A stretch of 64,000 bases of DNA from Lonicera japonica. Lineage: Eukaryota; Streptophyta; Magnoliopsida; Dipsacales; Caprifoliaceae. The notes under the pieces were generated by a model that saw nothing but the letters and a program-made list of their open reading frames with translations, was not told the DNA's origin and searched no databases. The stretch lies in NCBI GenBank assembly GCA_021464415.1, contig CM038466.1:48235356-48299355 (forward strand). Direction: 5' to 3'. Position 1 is the stretch's first letter, and the number at the start of each line of letters is the position of its first letter. The position numbers were made by a program, and so were the translations under genes. Positions 1 through 11,532 of this stretch are shown one piece after another.

Positions 1-2477
1 GATGCCGTTAAATATAATAAGCTACCAATCATACCTCGATACTTCTTGATATCCACGCTTTTACCTTTTTCGTCCTTGTCTAGCTTCAATGTGGAACTCA
101 TAGGAGTGTTCATGGACTTTGCACCTTCCATGTCGAATTTCTTCAAAAGTTCCTTCACGTACTTCTCTTGATTAATGAAAATGCCTTCTTTGCATTGTTT
201 CACTTGTAATCCAAGGAAGTAGTTCATTTCTCCCATCATGCTCATTTCGAATTCCTTTTGCATGCAAGTGGAAAAATCTTTGCACAAATTCTCGTTAGTA
301 GAACCAAATATAATATCATCAACATAAATTTGCACAAGTAGCATACCATTATCATGATTTTTAATAAATAAGGTAGTATCAATTTTACCTCTAACAAAAT
401 CATTCTTAATTAGAAATGAACTTAATCTATCATACCATGCTCTAGGTGCTTGTTTTAAACCATATAAAGCTTTAGATAATTTAAACACATAATCCGGATA
501 AATATGACTTTCAAAACCGGGAGGTTGTTTTACATAAACTTCCTCTTCAATAAAGCCATTTAAGAAAGCACTTTTCACATCCATTTGATATAATTTAAAG
601 TTCTTAAAGCATGAATAAGCAAGTAGCATGCGAATAGCTTCTAGACGTGCAATGGGTGCATATGTTTCTTCATAATCAATGCCCTCCTCTTGATTGTATC
701 CTTGGGCAACAAGTCTAGCTTTATTTCTAACAATTATACCGCTTTCATCCTTTTTGTTACGAAATACCCATTTGGTACCTATAATAGTATGATCTCTAGG
801 TTTGGGAACAAGTGTCCATACTTTATTTCTTTCAAATTGATTGAGCTCTTCTTGCATAGCCATCATCCAAGATTCATCTTGTTCGGCTTCATTTATGTTT
901 TTAGGCTCATATTGATAAACAAATGCCACATTATTGCATACATTTCTTAAAGATGATCTAGTCATAACCCTACTAGATGGCTCTCCAAGAATTTGATCAA
1001 TAGGGTGGTTGGATACAAATTTCCAACTCCTAGGTAAATCATTCGAGTCTTGCTCGGTTTTATTTTCTAACTCCTTAATAAGAGCTTGAGCGCTCGATGG
1101 TACTTCCTTAGATGTATCATTAATTTGAATATCCGAAACTTTTTGGATAATTTCAACATCATCATCGGAACATGCTATAGGTGAAAAAGGATTTGTCTCA
1201 TCAAATACAACATGCATAGATTCTTGGACAACTAAACTTTTCTTGTTAAAAACTCTATATGCTTTACTATTGGTGGCATATCCAAGAAAAATTCCTTCAT
1301 CGGATTTAGCATCAAATTTTCCTAAGTGATCACGATCATTTAAAATAAAACATTTGCAATCAAAGACTTTAAAATATGCAATATTTGGTTTCTTGTCATT
1401 CCATAACTCATAAGGAGTCTTATCTAACTTTTTACGAATAATAGTACGATTAATCACATAGCATGCGGTGTTAACGGCTTCCGCCCACAAATATTCCGGC
1501 AAAGAATGTTCATTTAGCATAGTCCTAGACATCTCTTGAAGAGATCTATTTTTCCTTTCAACAACACCATTTTGTTGAGGAGTTCTAGGTGCCGAAAAAT
1601 TATGATTAATACCATGTTCATCACAAAAACTTTCAATATCAACATTATCAAATTCTCTACCTCTATCACTTCTAACACGCACAATAGAGGCACCTTTTTC
1701 ATTTTGAACTTTTCTACAAAATTTTGCAAAAACATGTGGAGTTTCACTTTTGTGAGTGAGAAAGAACACCCAAGTGAATCTAGTATAGTCATCAACAATA
1801 ACAAAGGTATATAATTTACCACCCATACTAGCAACCGAAGTTGGACCAAATAAATCAAGATGCAACATATCAAGAGGTCTAGATGTGGTAATATCTTTCT
1901 TATATTTAAAAGAAGATTTATGTTGTTTACCAAGTTGACATGCATCACAAATTTTATCTTTAGCAAATTTGGTTTGAGGCAATCCTCTAACAAGCTCTTT
2001 CTTAGACAAATTATGAATTAAGTCCATATTAGCATGTCCTAGTCGTCTATGCCATAGCCAAGATATATCATTAATGGCGGACAAGCATTTAACATCTTGT
2101 TGTGATAATTCATCAAGTTCAAGAGTGTATACATTATTATTTCTATATGCAATAAATAGAATGGAATCATCACTAACATTTTTAACAATACAACGATCGG
2201 ATTTAAAAATTACTTCATAACCTTTATCACAAAGTTGACTAATGCTAAGCAAATTATGTTTCAAACCATCAACTAACAACACATTATCAATGCATGTGGA
2301 ATACTTACCAATCTTACCTATACCGATGATTTTTTCCTTGGCATTGTCCCCAAAAGTCACATTCCCTCCTTTCTTGGGAATAAGACTTAAGAAGTTGTTC
2401 TTGTCTCCCGTCATGTGTTTTGAGCAACCACTATCCAAGAACCACTTCGTTTTGCTTCCTTTTGCTTTCAAGCATAC
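1..2477 (-). CDS. copia pol polyprotein: protease, integrase, reverse transcriptase (partial)
   Basis: The frame is open for about 825 codons and runs off the left edge of the window. It is in the same frame as gag and separated from it only by one TAG (2480-2478). Visible in order: an aspartic protease site DSG near 2427-2435; the integrase GAG-pre zinc motif region ([13 protein letters not shown]) around 2040; the integrase core with [18 protein letters not shown] near 1545-1610; the reverse transcriptase with [23 protein letters not shown], and the catalytic YVDD around 314-330. It ends at [10 protein letters not shown], just before the RNase H region, which is outside the window. These proteins cleave the polyprotein, copy the element RNA and insert the cDNA. 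No stop other than the TAG was seen, so it may be a recent copy. Confidence 0.9.
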
Positions 2478-4229
2478 CTACACCATAACTTTAAGTAACT
2501 TCTCCTTTGGTACCCAAAATGTGTTGGGTCCCTTCGGGTTAGCAAACATAATGGTTCCTTTTGGAACCCAAGCAAGCACCCTTTTGGGAAAACTTTTATT
2601 CCGATAAAAGCAATGATCCACATGATGAGTATTTCTACCACAATAGGAGCAAAGATGAGTGGGATCATGTGGTGTGTATGTTTTGAAAAAGTTTTTATAC
2701 TCCTTTTGGTTATCCATTTGGTTATAACCTAAACCGGCTTTGTCGAAAACACACCTTTGTATTCCTAATAATTTATCCAAGTTGTCCTTTCCTTTGGTGA
2801 ACTTGGCTAAACTATTGGTTAAGTCATCCACTTGATCTTTTAATTTGATATTTTCTAACACAAGTGTATTTGGAGTTTCTTTCTCCTTTCCTTTCTTCAA
2901 AGTTTTATTTTCATTTTTCAAAAACATATTTTCCTTCTCGAGGTTATCACTTTTGCTAGAAATAATCAAATTCTCCTTTTTGAGGTTTGCATACATTTTA
3001 GACAAATTTTTGAATTTTTTATGCAATTCCTCAAACATATCATATAATTCTTCATAGTCATTCTCATCATGTATATCATTATTAATAGGGATATTATCAT
3101 CACTAGATGAGTCACAAGAAGAATGTACCTCGTCATCTCTTGCCATAAGGCAAAGATTTGCCGTTTCCTCGTCGCTTGAATCGGCATTGGATTCATCTTC
3201 TTCGGAATCACTCCAAGTGCCTTTGAGTGCATGTCTTACTTGTTTGAAAGCTTTGTCTCTCTTATCTCTTCTTTCTTTCCTTCTAACCGGACAATTTGTT
3301 TTGAAATGTCCCGGTTCATGGCAATGGAAGCATTTCTTTTCTTCCTCATTATCAACTTTTGGTTGAGTAGATCGGTCATTGTTTCTTCTTGATGAGGGAT
3401 CAAAGTTGTTTCCTTTTCCTTGAAACCTCTTTTTCTTGGCTAGAAATTTCATGAACTTTCTAGAGAGAAGAGCCATATCCTCATCTTCTATCATTAATTC
3501 CTCATCATCATCCAATTGAGTTGCTTTAAGAGCTAGTGACCTTTTGGCTTTTGAGTCACTTTCTTCTTCTCTTGCCAACTCCTTCTCATGGGTTTTAAGT
3601 GAACCCAAGAGTTCATCCATGCTTAGCGTTTTGAGATTCTTGGCTTCTTGAATAGCCGTAACTTTCGGTCTCCACTTCTTGGGAAGAGTTCTAAGGATTT
3701 TTCGGATTTTGTCTTCATTTGAGTATTCCTTTTCAAGAAGATCTAAAGCATTAGTAATAATAGAGAACCTACTATATATAGAAGCAATTGTTTCATTGGG
3801 CTCCATTTTAAATAGTTCATAATCATGAACGAGCATGTTGATATTATCATCTTTGACTTGTGAGGTTCCTTCATAAGTAACTTCTAATTTATCCCAAATT
3901 TCCTTGGCGGATTTACAACTAGAGATTTTGTTGTATTCATCTATAGTTAATGCACAATGAAGAGCGTTTAAGGCTTTAGCATTAAATTGGATTTTCCTAA
4001 TATCATTCTTATCATATTCGGAAATAGACTTGGGAGAGACTTTACCATTTTCAGCGGTTTTGGTAATTTCATAGGGTCCAATTAACGTGACTTTCCATTG
4101 TTCAAAATCACTAGCTTGAAGAAAAGTACACATACGACTTTTTCAATAACTATATTTTTTGCCATCAAATAGAGGCGGTCTAGTAGTGGAAGATCCTTCG
4201 TTGATACCGGTTCCTTGATAAATAGACAT
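2478..4229 (-). pseudogene. copia gag with a nonsense codon near the N-terminus
   Basis: Starting at the ATG at 4229-4227 (MSIYQGTGINEG), the frame matches the gag of the second copy at 10975. Codon 29 is TGA where the other copy has TGG (Trp), so translation would have to restart at the Met at 4133 or read through. From there 551 codons are open. Visible parts: the copia-type gag domain (UBN2-like) in the N-terminal half; a zinc knuckle C-x2-C-x4-H-x4-C (CFHCHEPGHFKTNC) near 3275-3330; an acidic stretch; and a Lys/Glu-rich predicted coiled coil (about 2840-3060). It ends in TAG, followed in the same frame by pol. Gag forms the particle that packages the element RNA. Confidence 0.88.
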
Positions 4230-4271
4230 GATCGTAAACTCTAAGATCGTTAGATCAAAACAAGAGTACAA

Positions 4272-4283
4272 CCTCTGATACCA
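4272..4283 (-). other. primer binding site, initiator tRNA-Met type
   Basis: On the minus strand TGGTATCAGAGG begins two bases after the LTR end. It matches the 3' end of plant initiator methionine tRNA, the usual copia primer. The same site with the same 2-bp gap occurs at 10921. Confidence 0.85.
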
Positions 4284-4285
4284 AT

Positions 4286-5732
4286 TGTAAGTCGGAAAAT
4301 ACCCTAGAGGGGGGTGAATAGGGATTTTAAAGCAAAATAGGATTTTTAAAATTAATTAAAAATGTTGTGTCTATATTTATCAAACAATCAATAATCAAGT
4401 AAATACCAAACACAATAAATAATATCACAATATAATAGAGTGAGGGATAGAAAGATAGAACCAATCAAAGTCGAGGATTTTTTGTCCACACGGTTCGGCT
4501 TGTTCCCCCTACTCCGCGCTCGGCTAGTTCCCCGAGAATTTTCACTATTACCGATCTCCTTCCGGGTGAAGAGCAAACCTCTACAAGTGTATTCTTATCA
4601 CACACTCTCACAAGTATTGAAAACACCTTCAATACTTTCACAAGATAACCCTCTTGCTAATTCTATGAGATACACCTCTCACAAAAATGATTTGAACAAG
4701 TTTTGGTGACTAACACCAATGTACAATAGCTCTCGTGTATAATGAATTACAATTGAAGCTCACACTAAGAGATATCAAAATTGATCAATGAATATTAGCT
4801 CAAAGAATGAAAAGATTGATCAATAAATAGCTTATATACTTGAATAATGAAGATATGTGTAAAATGAGTTTATATGATCATTCAAGTTGTTAAAAATGAG
4901 TTTAAGAACTCATATTTATAGGTGGAAAAAGATTGTAGCCGTTTGTAGTGAATAGATAATTAATTGGGCCGAAATTGCACATTTAGCGAAGTTCCAACGG
5001 CTAGTTTTTGCTGAGGGAGTCGGCTCCCTGAGACTTCATGGAGTCGGCTCCATGACATTTCCATGAGGGAGTCGGCTCCATCATTTTCATGGAGTCGGCT
5101 ACATGGCACTGGTTTTGGGGATTTTGTGCAATTTTCCAACTTTTGCATTTTGGCTCCAAATTTGATTTTAATGCTTGGGGAATGTCAAAAATATGTTTCC
5201 AAGACTTCTAAAATAGTTTTTGTGCCAAAAATCATTTATATAAAATTATAGTGAATTATACAAGATGACTAGTTTTCGGTAAAATATGTTTTCAAGGATA
5301 AAACTAGTTTTGATCAATCTTGTCGAGGTTAAAGCTTTTCATGAGGTATATAAATGATCAATGATACCTTTTACATATAATCTAAGCACTCACTCAATAT
5401 ATAAATGCTTTGGTCTTCGTGATGCTTGAATTTCTTGTGTGTATCTTCATTTGATATATGCTCTTGGTTCTTTCTTGTTCTTGTTATCTTCTAGGGCATA
5501 TTGAGATGATACTTGACTTTGTATATCACTTGTGAATCTCTAAGTTGATTTCTTGTGAATGAATAGTCGTAGCAGAGCTTGTGTGAGAATATGATTGCTT
5601 CGGTTTGACGTTACACTTGGTCGGAAGGTGTTTCGGTTAAAGTGGCTATTATCATTGAACAACCGAGTTAAATAACACAATATTAACTTATTGTAATTAT
5701 CAAAATAAGATTAATTGACTTTAAGGTCAACA
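4286..5732 (-). repeat. 5' LTR of the copia element
   Basis: On the plus strand the repeat starts TGTAAGTCGG and ends AAGGTCAACA, so on the minus strand it runs TGTTGACCTT to CCGACTTACA. It matches the LTR at 9311-10918 over both ends and much of the interior. It is 1447 bp against 1608 bp for that copy. It contains a cluster of short GAGTCGGCTCC-like direct repeats near 5018-5105 that are not obvious in the other LTR. Confidence 0.9.
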
Positions 5733-7492
5733 TTATTTATAAATAGGAGAATCGCATTAGAAAAAAAATATATAAGTGGATAACAATTAAAATTGCACAT
5801 ATTTTTAAAAGAAAAGCATGTTATATTATATAATATCTGAACTTATAATCCGAAACTCCATCAAATGAAAAGTTTATTAATTTTTTATCCGACTAATCCT
5901 TATCATGTCCGATCCTACTTAATCCTTATCTGACTAATTCATTTCATATCATATCTCACATAATTCTTATCCGACTAATTCCAACTCTTATCATATCCAG
6001 CTTTTATCATATCATATCCTATCCTACCTCTTTATCCGGTATGTCAAACGCACCTAAATGGTAACATTAAATTTTACATAAAACCTGAGTTTACACAACC
6101 ATTGACCCAGTCATAATTCAATATTTCAATTGAAATGAATGGTTTTTTTACTACAGTTTTCACTACAAAAGTCAGAAACCCTAAAACCCTAATGTACTAG
6201 CTGCTAGCATATCGCCCATCAAAGTTGAACATATATTCCTTCATCTTCATTCGCTTGTACTGTATTTACCAATTTTCGGCTTCTCCTCTGCATATAAGGT
6301 ATTAGACTTTTTTCTTTTCTTTTATTTTCATTTATAATTATTTATCTGTATGAATTGATTATACTTTAAGGTTTTTAAAGATTTGATATATTGTTTGGGA
6401 ATTAATTTTGTATACCATTTAAGAGCAACTCTAATCCTCTTCCTATATTTTTCTCAAATTTGGGGAAAATTTTGAAGGAAAAGTCAAATTTTCCCCATAT
6501 TAAGAAAATTGTAATTTTGTGATTTTGTTTTGTGATTGTTTACTGCCTATTCTGCTCCCATATTTGAGGATAAGTTTGGGAAACTCATCGTATACAAGGA
6601 GAAGATAGGCTGGGGTTGGAACAAGATTCTAAGTGGTCTCCCCAAATTTAAATTTAAAGTGAAGTTTGAGGAATGACTAGAATTGGTCTGAATGTTGAAA
6701 CTTTCTCATCGTTTGGTTTTAATTAATTTTAGGGCATGGATTAAGTTGAGTGTCTAAGCTACCTAGTTGGTTTTTTAGGGAATGGTATTTAGGGTTTATG
6801 TTTTGCTAGATTACCATATATACCTATATATATGATTTTCTTTGCTTTTGGGAATGTAACTAGTCGGTCCATCTGAAAATGAAAAATAAGTACTGAGAAC
6901 TTTCTAGGCCAAAATATCATCGCAAAACCGAAGCCTGAATTCATGTAACGCTCAATGGTCCCGTGCTGTAGCAGAGTAAAGTGGGTCGTAGTTGGGTTAA
7001 TGCATGATGTTAGCAACTCACCGTGTAAATAGTTGCCGAGATAAATAGGCATGTGTGTGAGTTATAGCCTTAAATAATATTATAGAGTGAGACACTGCAG
7101 TGTTCATAGCTATGTTATATTGCTAGGTTAATTCATGTCATTAGCCACGTTATATTATTGGACATTAAAATTAAAAACTAATATTTATATATGACATTTA
7201 CTTTGTGCTATGTATATAGTACGATAATCAACCATGTTATATTGCTAGGTTAATGTTGTTATTGTTCAAGTGAAGTTTTATACACACTATCTTAAAGAAT
7301 TCTGCTAATTACTAGGTATTTGGAGACACTGCAGTGTTCGGAAACACAACCTCTGATCAGTTTGATGGGAGGTGAAATAAGTTCAAATTGTCCAAGTATT
7401 TGATCCCTACTACACAAGTATGTCATAATTACTGCAATAGCTGGTGATTGTTATATTGTTATTGGTATTATGGTTTGAAGGGGAATTATCGA
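5733..7492. other. intergenic DNA with leader-like segment and small repeats
   Basis: No coding frame could be supported. Pyrimidine-rich direct repeats of TTATCCGAC/TATCATATC type fill 5880-6045. Around 6176-6300 the sequence looks like a plant 5' leader: two telo-box units (AAACCCTAA type at 6176-6192), a CT-rich stretch and a possible splice donor (AAG/GTATTAG near 6297), but no gene follows. A 17-bp repeat containing the palindrome CACTGCAGTG occurs at 7089 and 7323, and a 21-bp repeat at 7112 and 7234, which suggests local duplication. Function unknown. Confidence 0.3.
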
Positions 7493-7660
7493 AAGAGAAC
7501 ATTTGTTTTTGTCCTTAAATGTCGTCCAATCATTTTGAAGGGGTAAACGGATGAATTTTTTAATGGAATTTGGTGAAGATGATGTCCATAATTAATAAAT
7601 CATCTCCACCAAATTTCATCGAAAAATTCAACCGAGATGTGGGATAGCTAAATATCTAAA
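7493..7660. repeat. single arm of a foldback MITE family
   Basis: This matches the left arm of the complete foldback element at 19211-19577, including TTGAAGGGGTAAACGG, GGTGAAGATGAT and CACCAAATTTCATCG. The opposite arm is absent, so it is a solo arm or a decayed copy. Confidence 0.6.
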
Positions 7661-7708
7661 ATTTTAACAGCCATAAATGTGCTAATATATAATTTTTTTT
7701 AGTTAATA

Positions 7709-8985
7709 CTAGTGTATAAACCACGCGATGCGTGGTTATTTAACAAAAAAATTATTAATAATTAAATTGAAAAGATGACAAAAAATTCTTACAATTAAAT
7801 ATGTATCATATTTCACGTTTGTATATTATTTTAACATTGTATATTTTGAGACTCGATGACTAAAAAAGTTGAGCAATAGTATATAAAATTTGTGGGAGGA
7901 AAGAAAAATAAGCTTACATTATTATATAAACACTTCAATTTGAGGGAAAAAAGTATCGGATAGAAATTCAAACACACGAATGATTTTTAACACAGCAAAA
8001 AACTGCTTTTTAGTTTCTTCTATTGATTAAAATATATAGCAAAGAAAAAAAATTAATTCAAGTAACAAATAAATAAATAAATAAAATTTTACCACAATAA
8101 TCAAACTCTTCAATAGTGAACTAACCAACACAAATTATATATACGGATCAAAACCTCTTGTATTATTTCGGATGTAAAATCCTCAAATTATACCATGTTC
8201 TTCAATTGAAATAGACGAAGTATAATCTAAAAGAAAAAATATATATATATATAGAGAGAGAGAGAGAGGGAAAATATATATATAAAAATAAAATAAGGAG
8301 ATATCATTAGCGCATGTATTATGTATAGAAGATAGATGTGGGTAAAAACACATATCTATCATATATATATATATATATCTTAAGAATAATCCTAATAGCA
8401 TTAATTATAAATCAATAATTAGATATTTAAAGAATTAAATATGAGAGTTACAAATGAAATTGGAAGAGGAATAAAGAGAGAAGTGATGGTATTAATTTGC
8501 TTGAAAGTGGTATATTTATAACATTTATAATTAATATTGCTAACGGATTGCAATAATGACTAGGAATTAAGGAGAAAATTAATTTAAAATCAATTTTTTA
8601 AAAAAATGAAATCATTAATATTAAATATGAGAGTTACAAATGAGATATTAAAATAATTAAATATGAGAGTTACAAATGAAATTGGAAGAGGAATAAAGAG
8701 GGAAGTGATGGTATTAATTTGCTTGAAAGTGGTGTATTTATAACTATTTATAATATTGCTATCGGATTGCAATAATTAGTAGGAATTAAGCAGGAAATTA
8801 ATTTAAAATCATTTTTTTAAAAAAAATAAAAAATTAAATGAAATAATTATTACTGACATGTGTCAGTCTCTAGTGAAAGGAGATAATTATATATTAGATA
8901 ATTAAAAAATAATCAACTAATTATTATTATTAAATGATATTATTAAATAAATCATTGATTCGGCTCCAAATTTTAGTATAGGAGA
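7709..8985 (-). mobile_element. non-autonomous Helitron
   Basis: Read on the minus strand, the 3' terminus has an 8-bp stem hairpin (AACCACGC, loop, GCGTGGTT; 7719-7737), then a short spacer and CTAG (7712-7709) next to a T, the classical Helitron 3' end. The 5' terminus reads TCTCCTATACTAAAATT (from 8985), like many plant Helitron starts. No Rep/helicase reading frame is present, so it would depend on another element. The interior contains simple repeats and a tandem duplication. The 5' boundary is the less certain one because the expected A before TC is not seen. Confidence 0.6.
8429..8840. repeat. direct duplication of about 222 bp inside the Helitron
   Basis: ATGAGAGTTACAAATGAAAT and the following roughly 150 bp (ending near GGATTGCAATAAT) occur at 8441 and again at 8663. 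A shorter copy of the start lies at 8627. Confidence 0.75.
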
Positions 8986-9310
8986 CCAACCGCTATATTA
9001 ATCATATAAATTTATTTTAGAAATTGTTAAAATCAAAACCAATTAAAACTGAATCAATGAATTTTTAAAAATATAATTTTTTGAAATATATCATATTATT
9101 TCAGTTGATAAATATATTACCTTACTTTAAGATTGATTTAGCTATATTAATTCTATATTAACTTACTTTAGTAATATATAAATCAATGATTTATATATTT
9201 TCAATGATATAATATTTAGCCTTAATATATTATATAGTGTATATAATATTTACATTTTGAAATTATGTAACTCATAGGGAAAAGATATGGAAATGAGATA
9301 AAATATATAT
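8986..9310. other. AT-rich intergenic DNA, nothing recognised
   Basis: No coding frame, hairpin or repeat end was identified between the Helitron and the copia LTR. Confidence 0.5.
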
Positions 9311-10918
9311 TGTTGACCTTAAAGTCAATTAATCTTATTTTGATAATTACAATAAGTTAATAAAGTGTTATTTAACTCGGTTGTTCCAATGATGATAGCC
9401 ATTTTAACCGATATATCTTTCAACCAAGTATAACTTCAAACCGAAGCAAATCTCACACAAGTTTTACAAACGCCTTTACTCACAAGAAATGAACTCAAGT
9501 GATATACATATACAATACAAAGCCAAGAAAAGATCTAGATCATCAAGCAAGTGAAGATATGCACAAGAATGATCTCCACATATTCTACAAGTTATCAAAA
9601 CCAAGAAAGGAGCAAGAACATCAAACAAGTAAAGATACGCACAAAAAAATCAAGCATCACGAAAACTCGAATTATCATTAAATTGAGTGAGTGCTTAGAT
9701 TTTATGTAAAGATACTTTATTGATCAAATCTATATAGCTCAAACATATTTTTCCATATTTTAAAGATTGATTCAAACTAGCTTCAAATTGAATTTATTTG
9801 AAAAACATCATTTTACAAAAATCGATTTTCAAAATAAATTCATATTAATTTTAAATGGTCATATTTTAAGCTATAATAAAAATAGGTATCTTAGAAACAT
9901 ATCTTTGAGGTTCAAAAATCATTAAAATTTTATTTGGAACTAAATTATTAAATTGGAAAAATATTTTTGTTTTTCGTTTAAAATTCGCTCAATTTTTGCC
10001 CAGTTTTGATTTAACGGTAAAATGGAGGCCTTCTCGAACTCCGATCATTTTGAAATTTTTACAGTAGTTAGACAACATCTCCTGAAAATTTTGACTAAAA
10101 TTTGAGCATGATCCAACGGTCTAATTGGGAGAAATTAACAAAACAATTTTAAATTTTTTTGTCAAAACTAGTTGTTGGAAAGTTTGAAAATGTATACCTT
10201 GGAGCCAAAACCTCTCTTAATCATCCCCAACGGCCATATGATTTTGTAAGCTATAAATATGATGTCTTAGACATGTTTTAACACACTTGAATCATTCTAC
10301 AAACTTATTTTACATATATACAAAGTTATTCAAGTATTCAATTCATCTTATTGATCAAATTCTTCATTTTTGAGCTATATACTTTGATCAATTTTGATAT
10401 CTCTTAGTGTGAGCTTCATTAAGAGAGATATTGTACATTAGTGTTAGCCACCAAAACTTATTCAAATCATATTTGTGAGAGGTGTATCTCATAGAATAAC
10501 AAGAGGAATTTCTTGTGAAAGTATTGAAGGTGTTTTCAATACTTGTGAGAGTGTGTGATAAGAATACACTTGTAGAGATTTGATCTTCACCCGGAAGGAG
10601 ATCGGTTATAGTGGAAATTCTCGGGGAACTAACCGAGCGCGGAGTAGGGGGAACAAGCCGAACCGTGTGGACAAAAAATCTTCGACTTCAAATTGGTTCA
10701 ATCTTTCTTATTCAATCTCTTTATTTATTTGTTATATTAATTGATTGAAGTTGCTTATATTATTGTTTACTCTTGGGATTGATTATTTAATTTATTGTTT
10801 TCCTTGATAAACTTATTTAACTAAGTTGCTTTGCTTAAATATTTTAAAAACGTTTTAATTCCGCATTAAGTTTTTTAAAACCCTATTCACCCCCATCTAG
10901 GGTATTTTCCGACCTACA
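9311..10918 (+). repeat. 5' LTR of truncated copia copy
   Basis: It starts TGTTGACCTTAAAGTCAATT and ends TTTTCCGACCTACA. It is 1608 bp and matches the inverted LTR at 4286-5732. Confidence 0.9.
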
Positions 10919-10920
10919 AT

Positions 10921-10932
10921 TGGTATCAGAGG
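10921..10932 (+). other. primer binding site, initiator tRNA-Met type
   Basis: TGGTATCAGAGG lies two bases after the LTR end. Confidence 0.85.
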
Positions 10933-10974
10933 TTGTACTCTTGTTTTGATTTAACAATCTTAGAGTTTACGATC

Positions 10975-11532
10975 ATGTCTATTTATCAAGGAACCGGAAT
11001 TAACGAAGGTTCTTCCACCACTAGACCACCTCTATTTGATGGCAAAAATTATAGTTATTGGAAAAGTCGTATGTGTACTTTCCTTCAAGCTAGTGATTTT
11101 GAACAATGGAAGGTTACACTCATTGGACCTTATAAGATTACCAAAACCGATGAAAAGGGTATAATCACTCCTAAATCTATTTCCGAATATGATGAGAATG
11201 ATATTAAGAAAATCCAATTTAATGCTAAAGCCTTGAATGCTCTACATTGTGCATTGACTATAGATGAATACAATAAAATTTCTAGTTGTAAAACCGCCAA
11301 AGAAATTTGGGATAAATTAGAAGTTACCTATGAAGGAACCTCACAAGTTAAGGATGATAATATTAATATGCTCGTTCATGATTATGAACTTTTCAAAATG
11401 GAGCCTAATGAATCACTTGCTTCTATGTATAGTAGGTTCTCTATTATTACTAATGCTTTAGATCTTCTTGAAAAGGAATATTCTAATGAGGATAAGATTC
11501 AAAAGATTCTTAGAACTCTTCCCAAGGCTTGA
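10975..11532 (+). pseudogene. copia gag, N-terminal fragment
   Basis: The ATG at 10975 (MSIYQGTGINEG) is preferred over an upstream in-frame Met because it matches the start in the other copy and follows the primer site at the usual short distance. 185 codons are open. It contains the N-terminal gag domain (PPLFDGKNYSYWKSRM through LDLLEKEYSNEDKI) and then stops one codon after the homology break. Trp is kept where the other copy has a TGA stop. The zinc knuckle and C-terminal half are missing, so it cannot form normal Gag. Confidence 0.88.

Larger units (their letters stand above)
1..5732 (-). mobile_element. Ty1/copia LTR retrotransposon, 3' part outside the window
   Basis: Read on the minus strand from right to left, the element shows a 5' LTR (4286-5732), an initiator-Met tRNA primer site (4272-4283), gag (4229-2478) and pol (2477 to the window edge). 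Pol has the copia order: protease, integrase, then reverse transcriptase. The second LTR lies beyond position 1. The five bases after the LTR (TTATT, 5733-5737) are the expected target duplication, but the partner is outside the window. The long LTR (1447 bp) and Met-tRNA primer would suit the SIRE/Maximus group, which is inference. A related truncated copy lies at 9311-11527. Confidence 0.93.
9311..11527 (+). mobile_element. Ty1/copia element, second copy, truncated within gag
   Basis: It has a full 5' LTR (9311-10918), the Met-tRNA primer site (10921-10932) and the start of gag (10975). It is the same family as the element at 1-5732. Homology stops abruptly after the gag residues ILRTLPK (about 11527). 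What follows is unrelated sequence, so the rest of gag, pol and the 3' LTR were deleted or displaced. Confidence 0.9.

Noticed and set aside
1514..1993. 159-codon minus-strand frame
   Set aside because: It is a shifted frame over the copia integrase; the pol frame itself is open through the same region.
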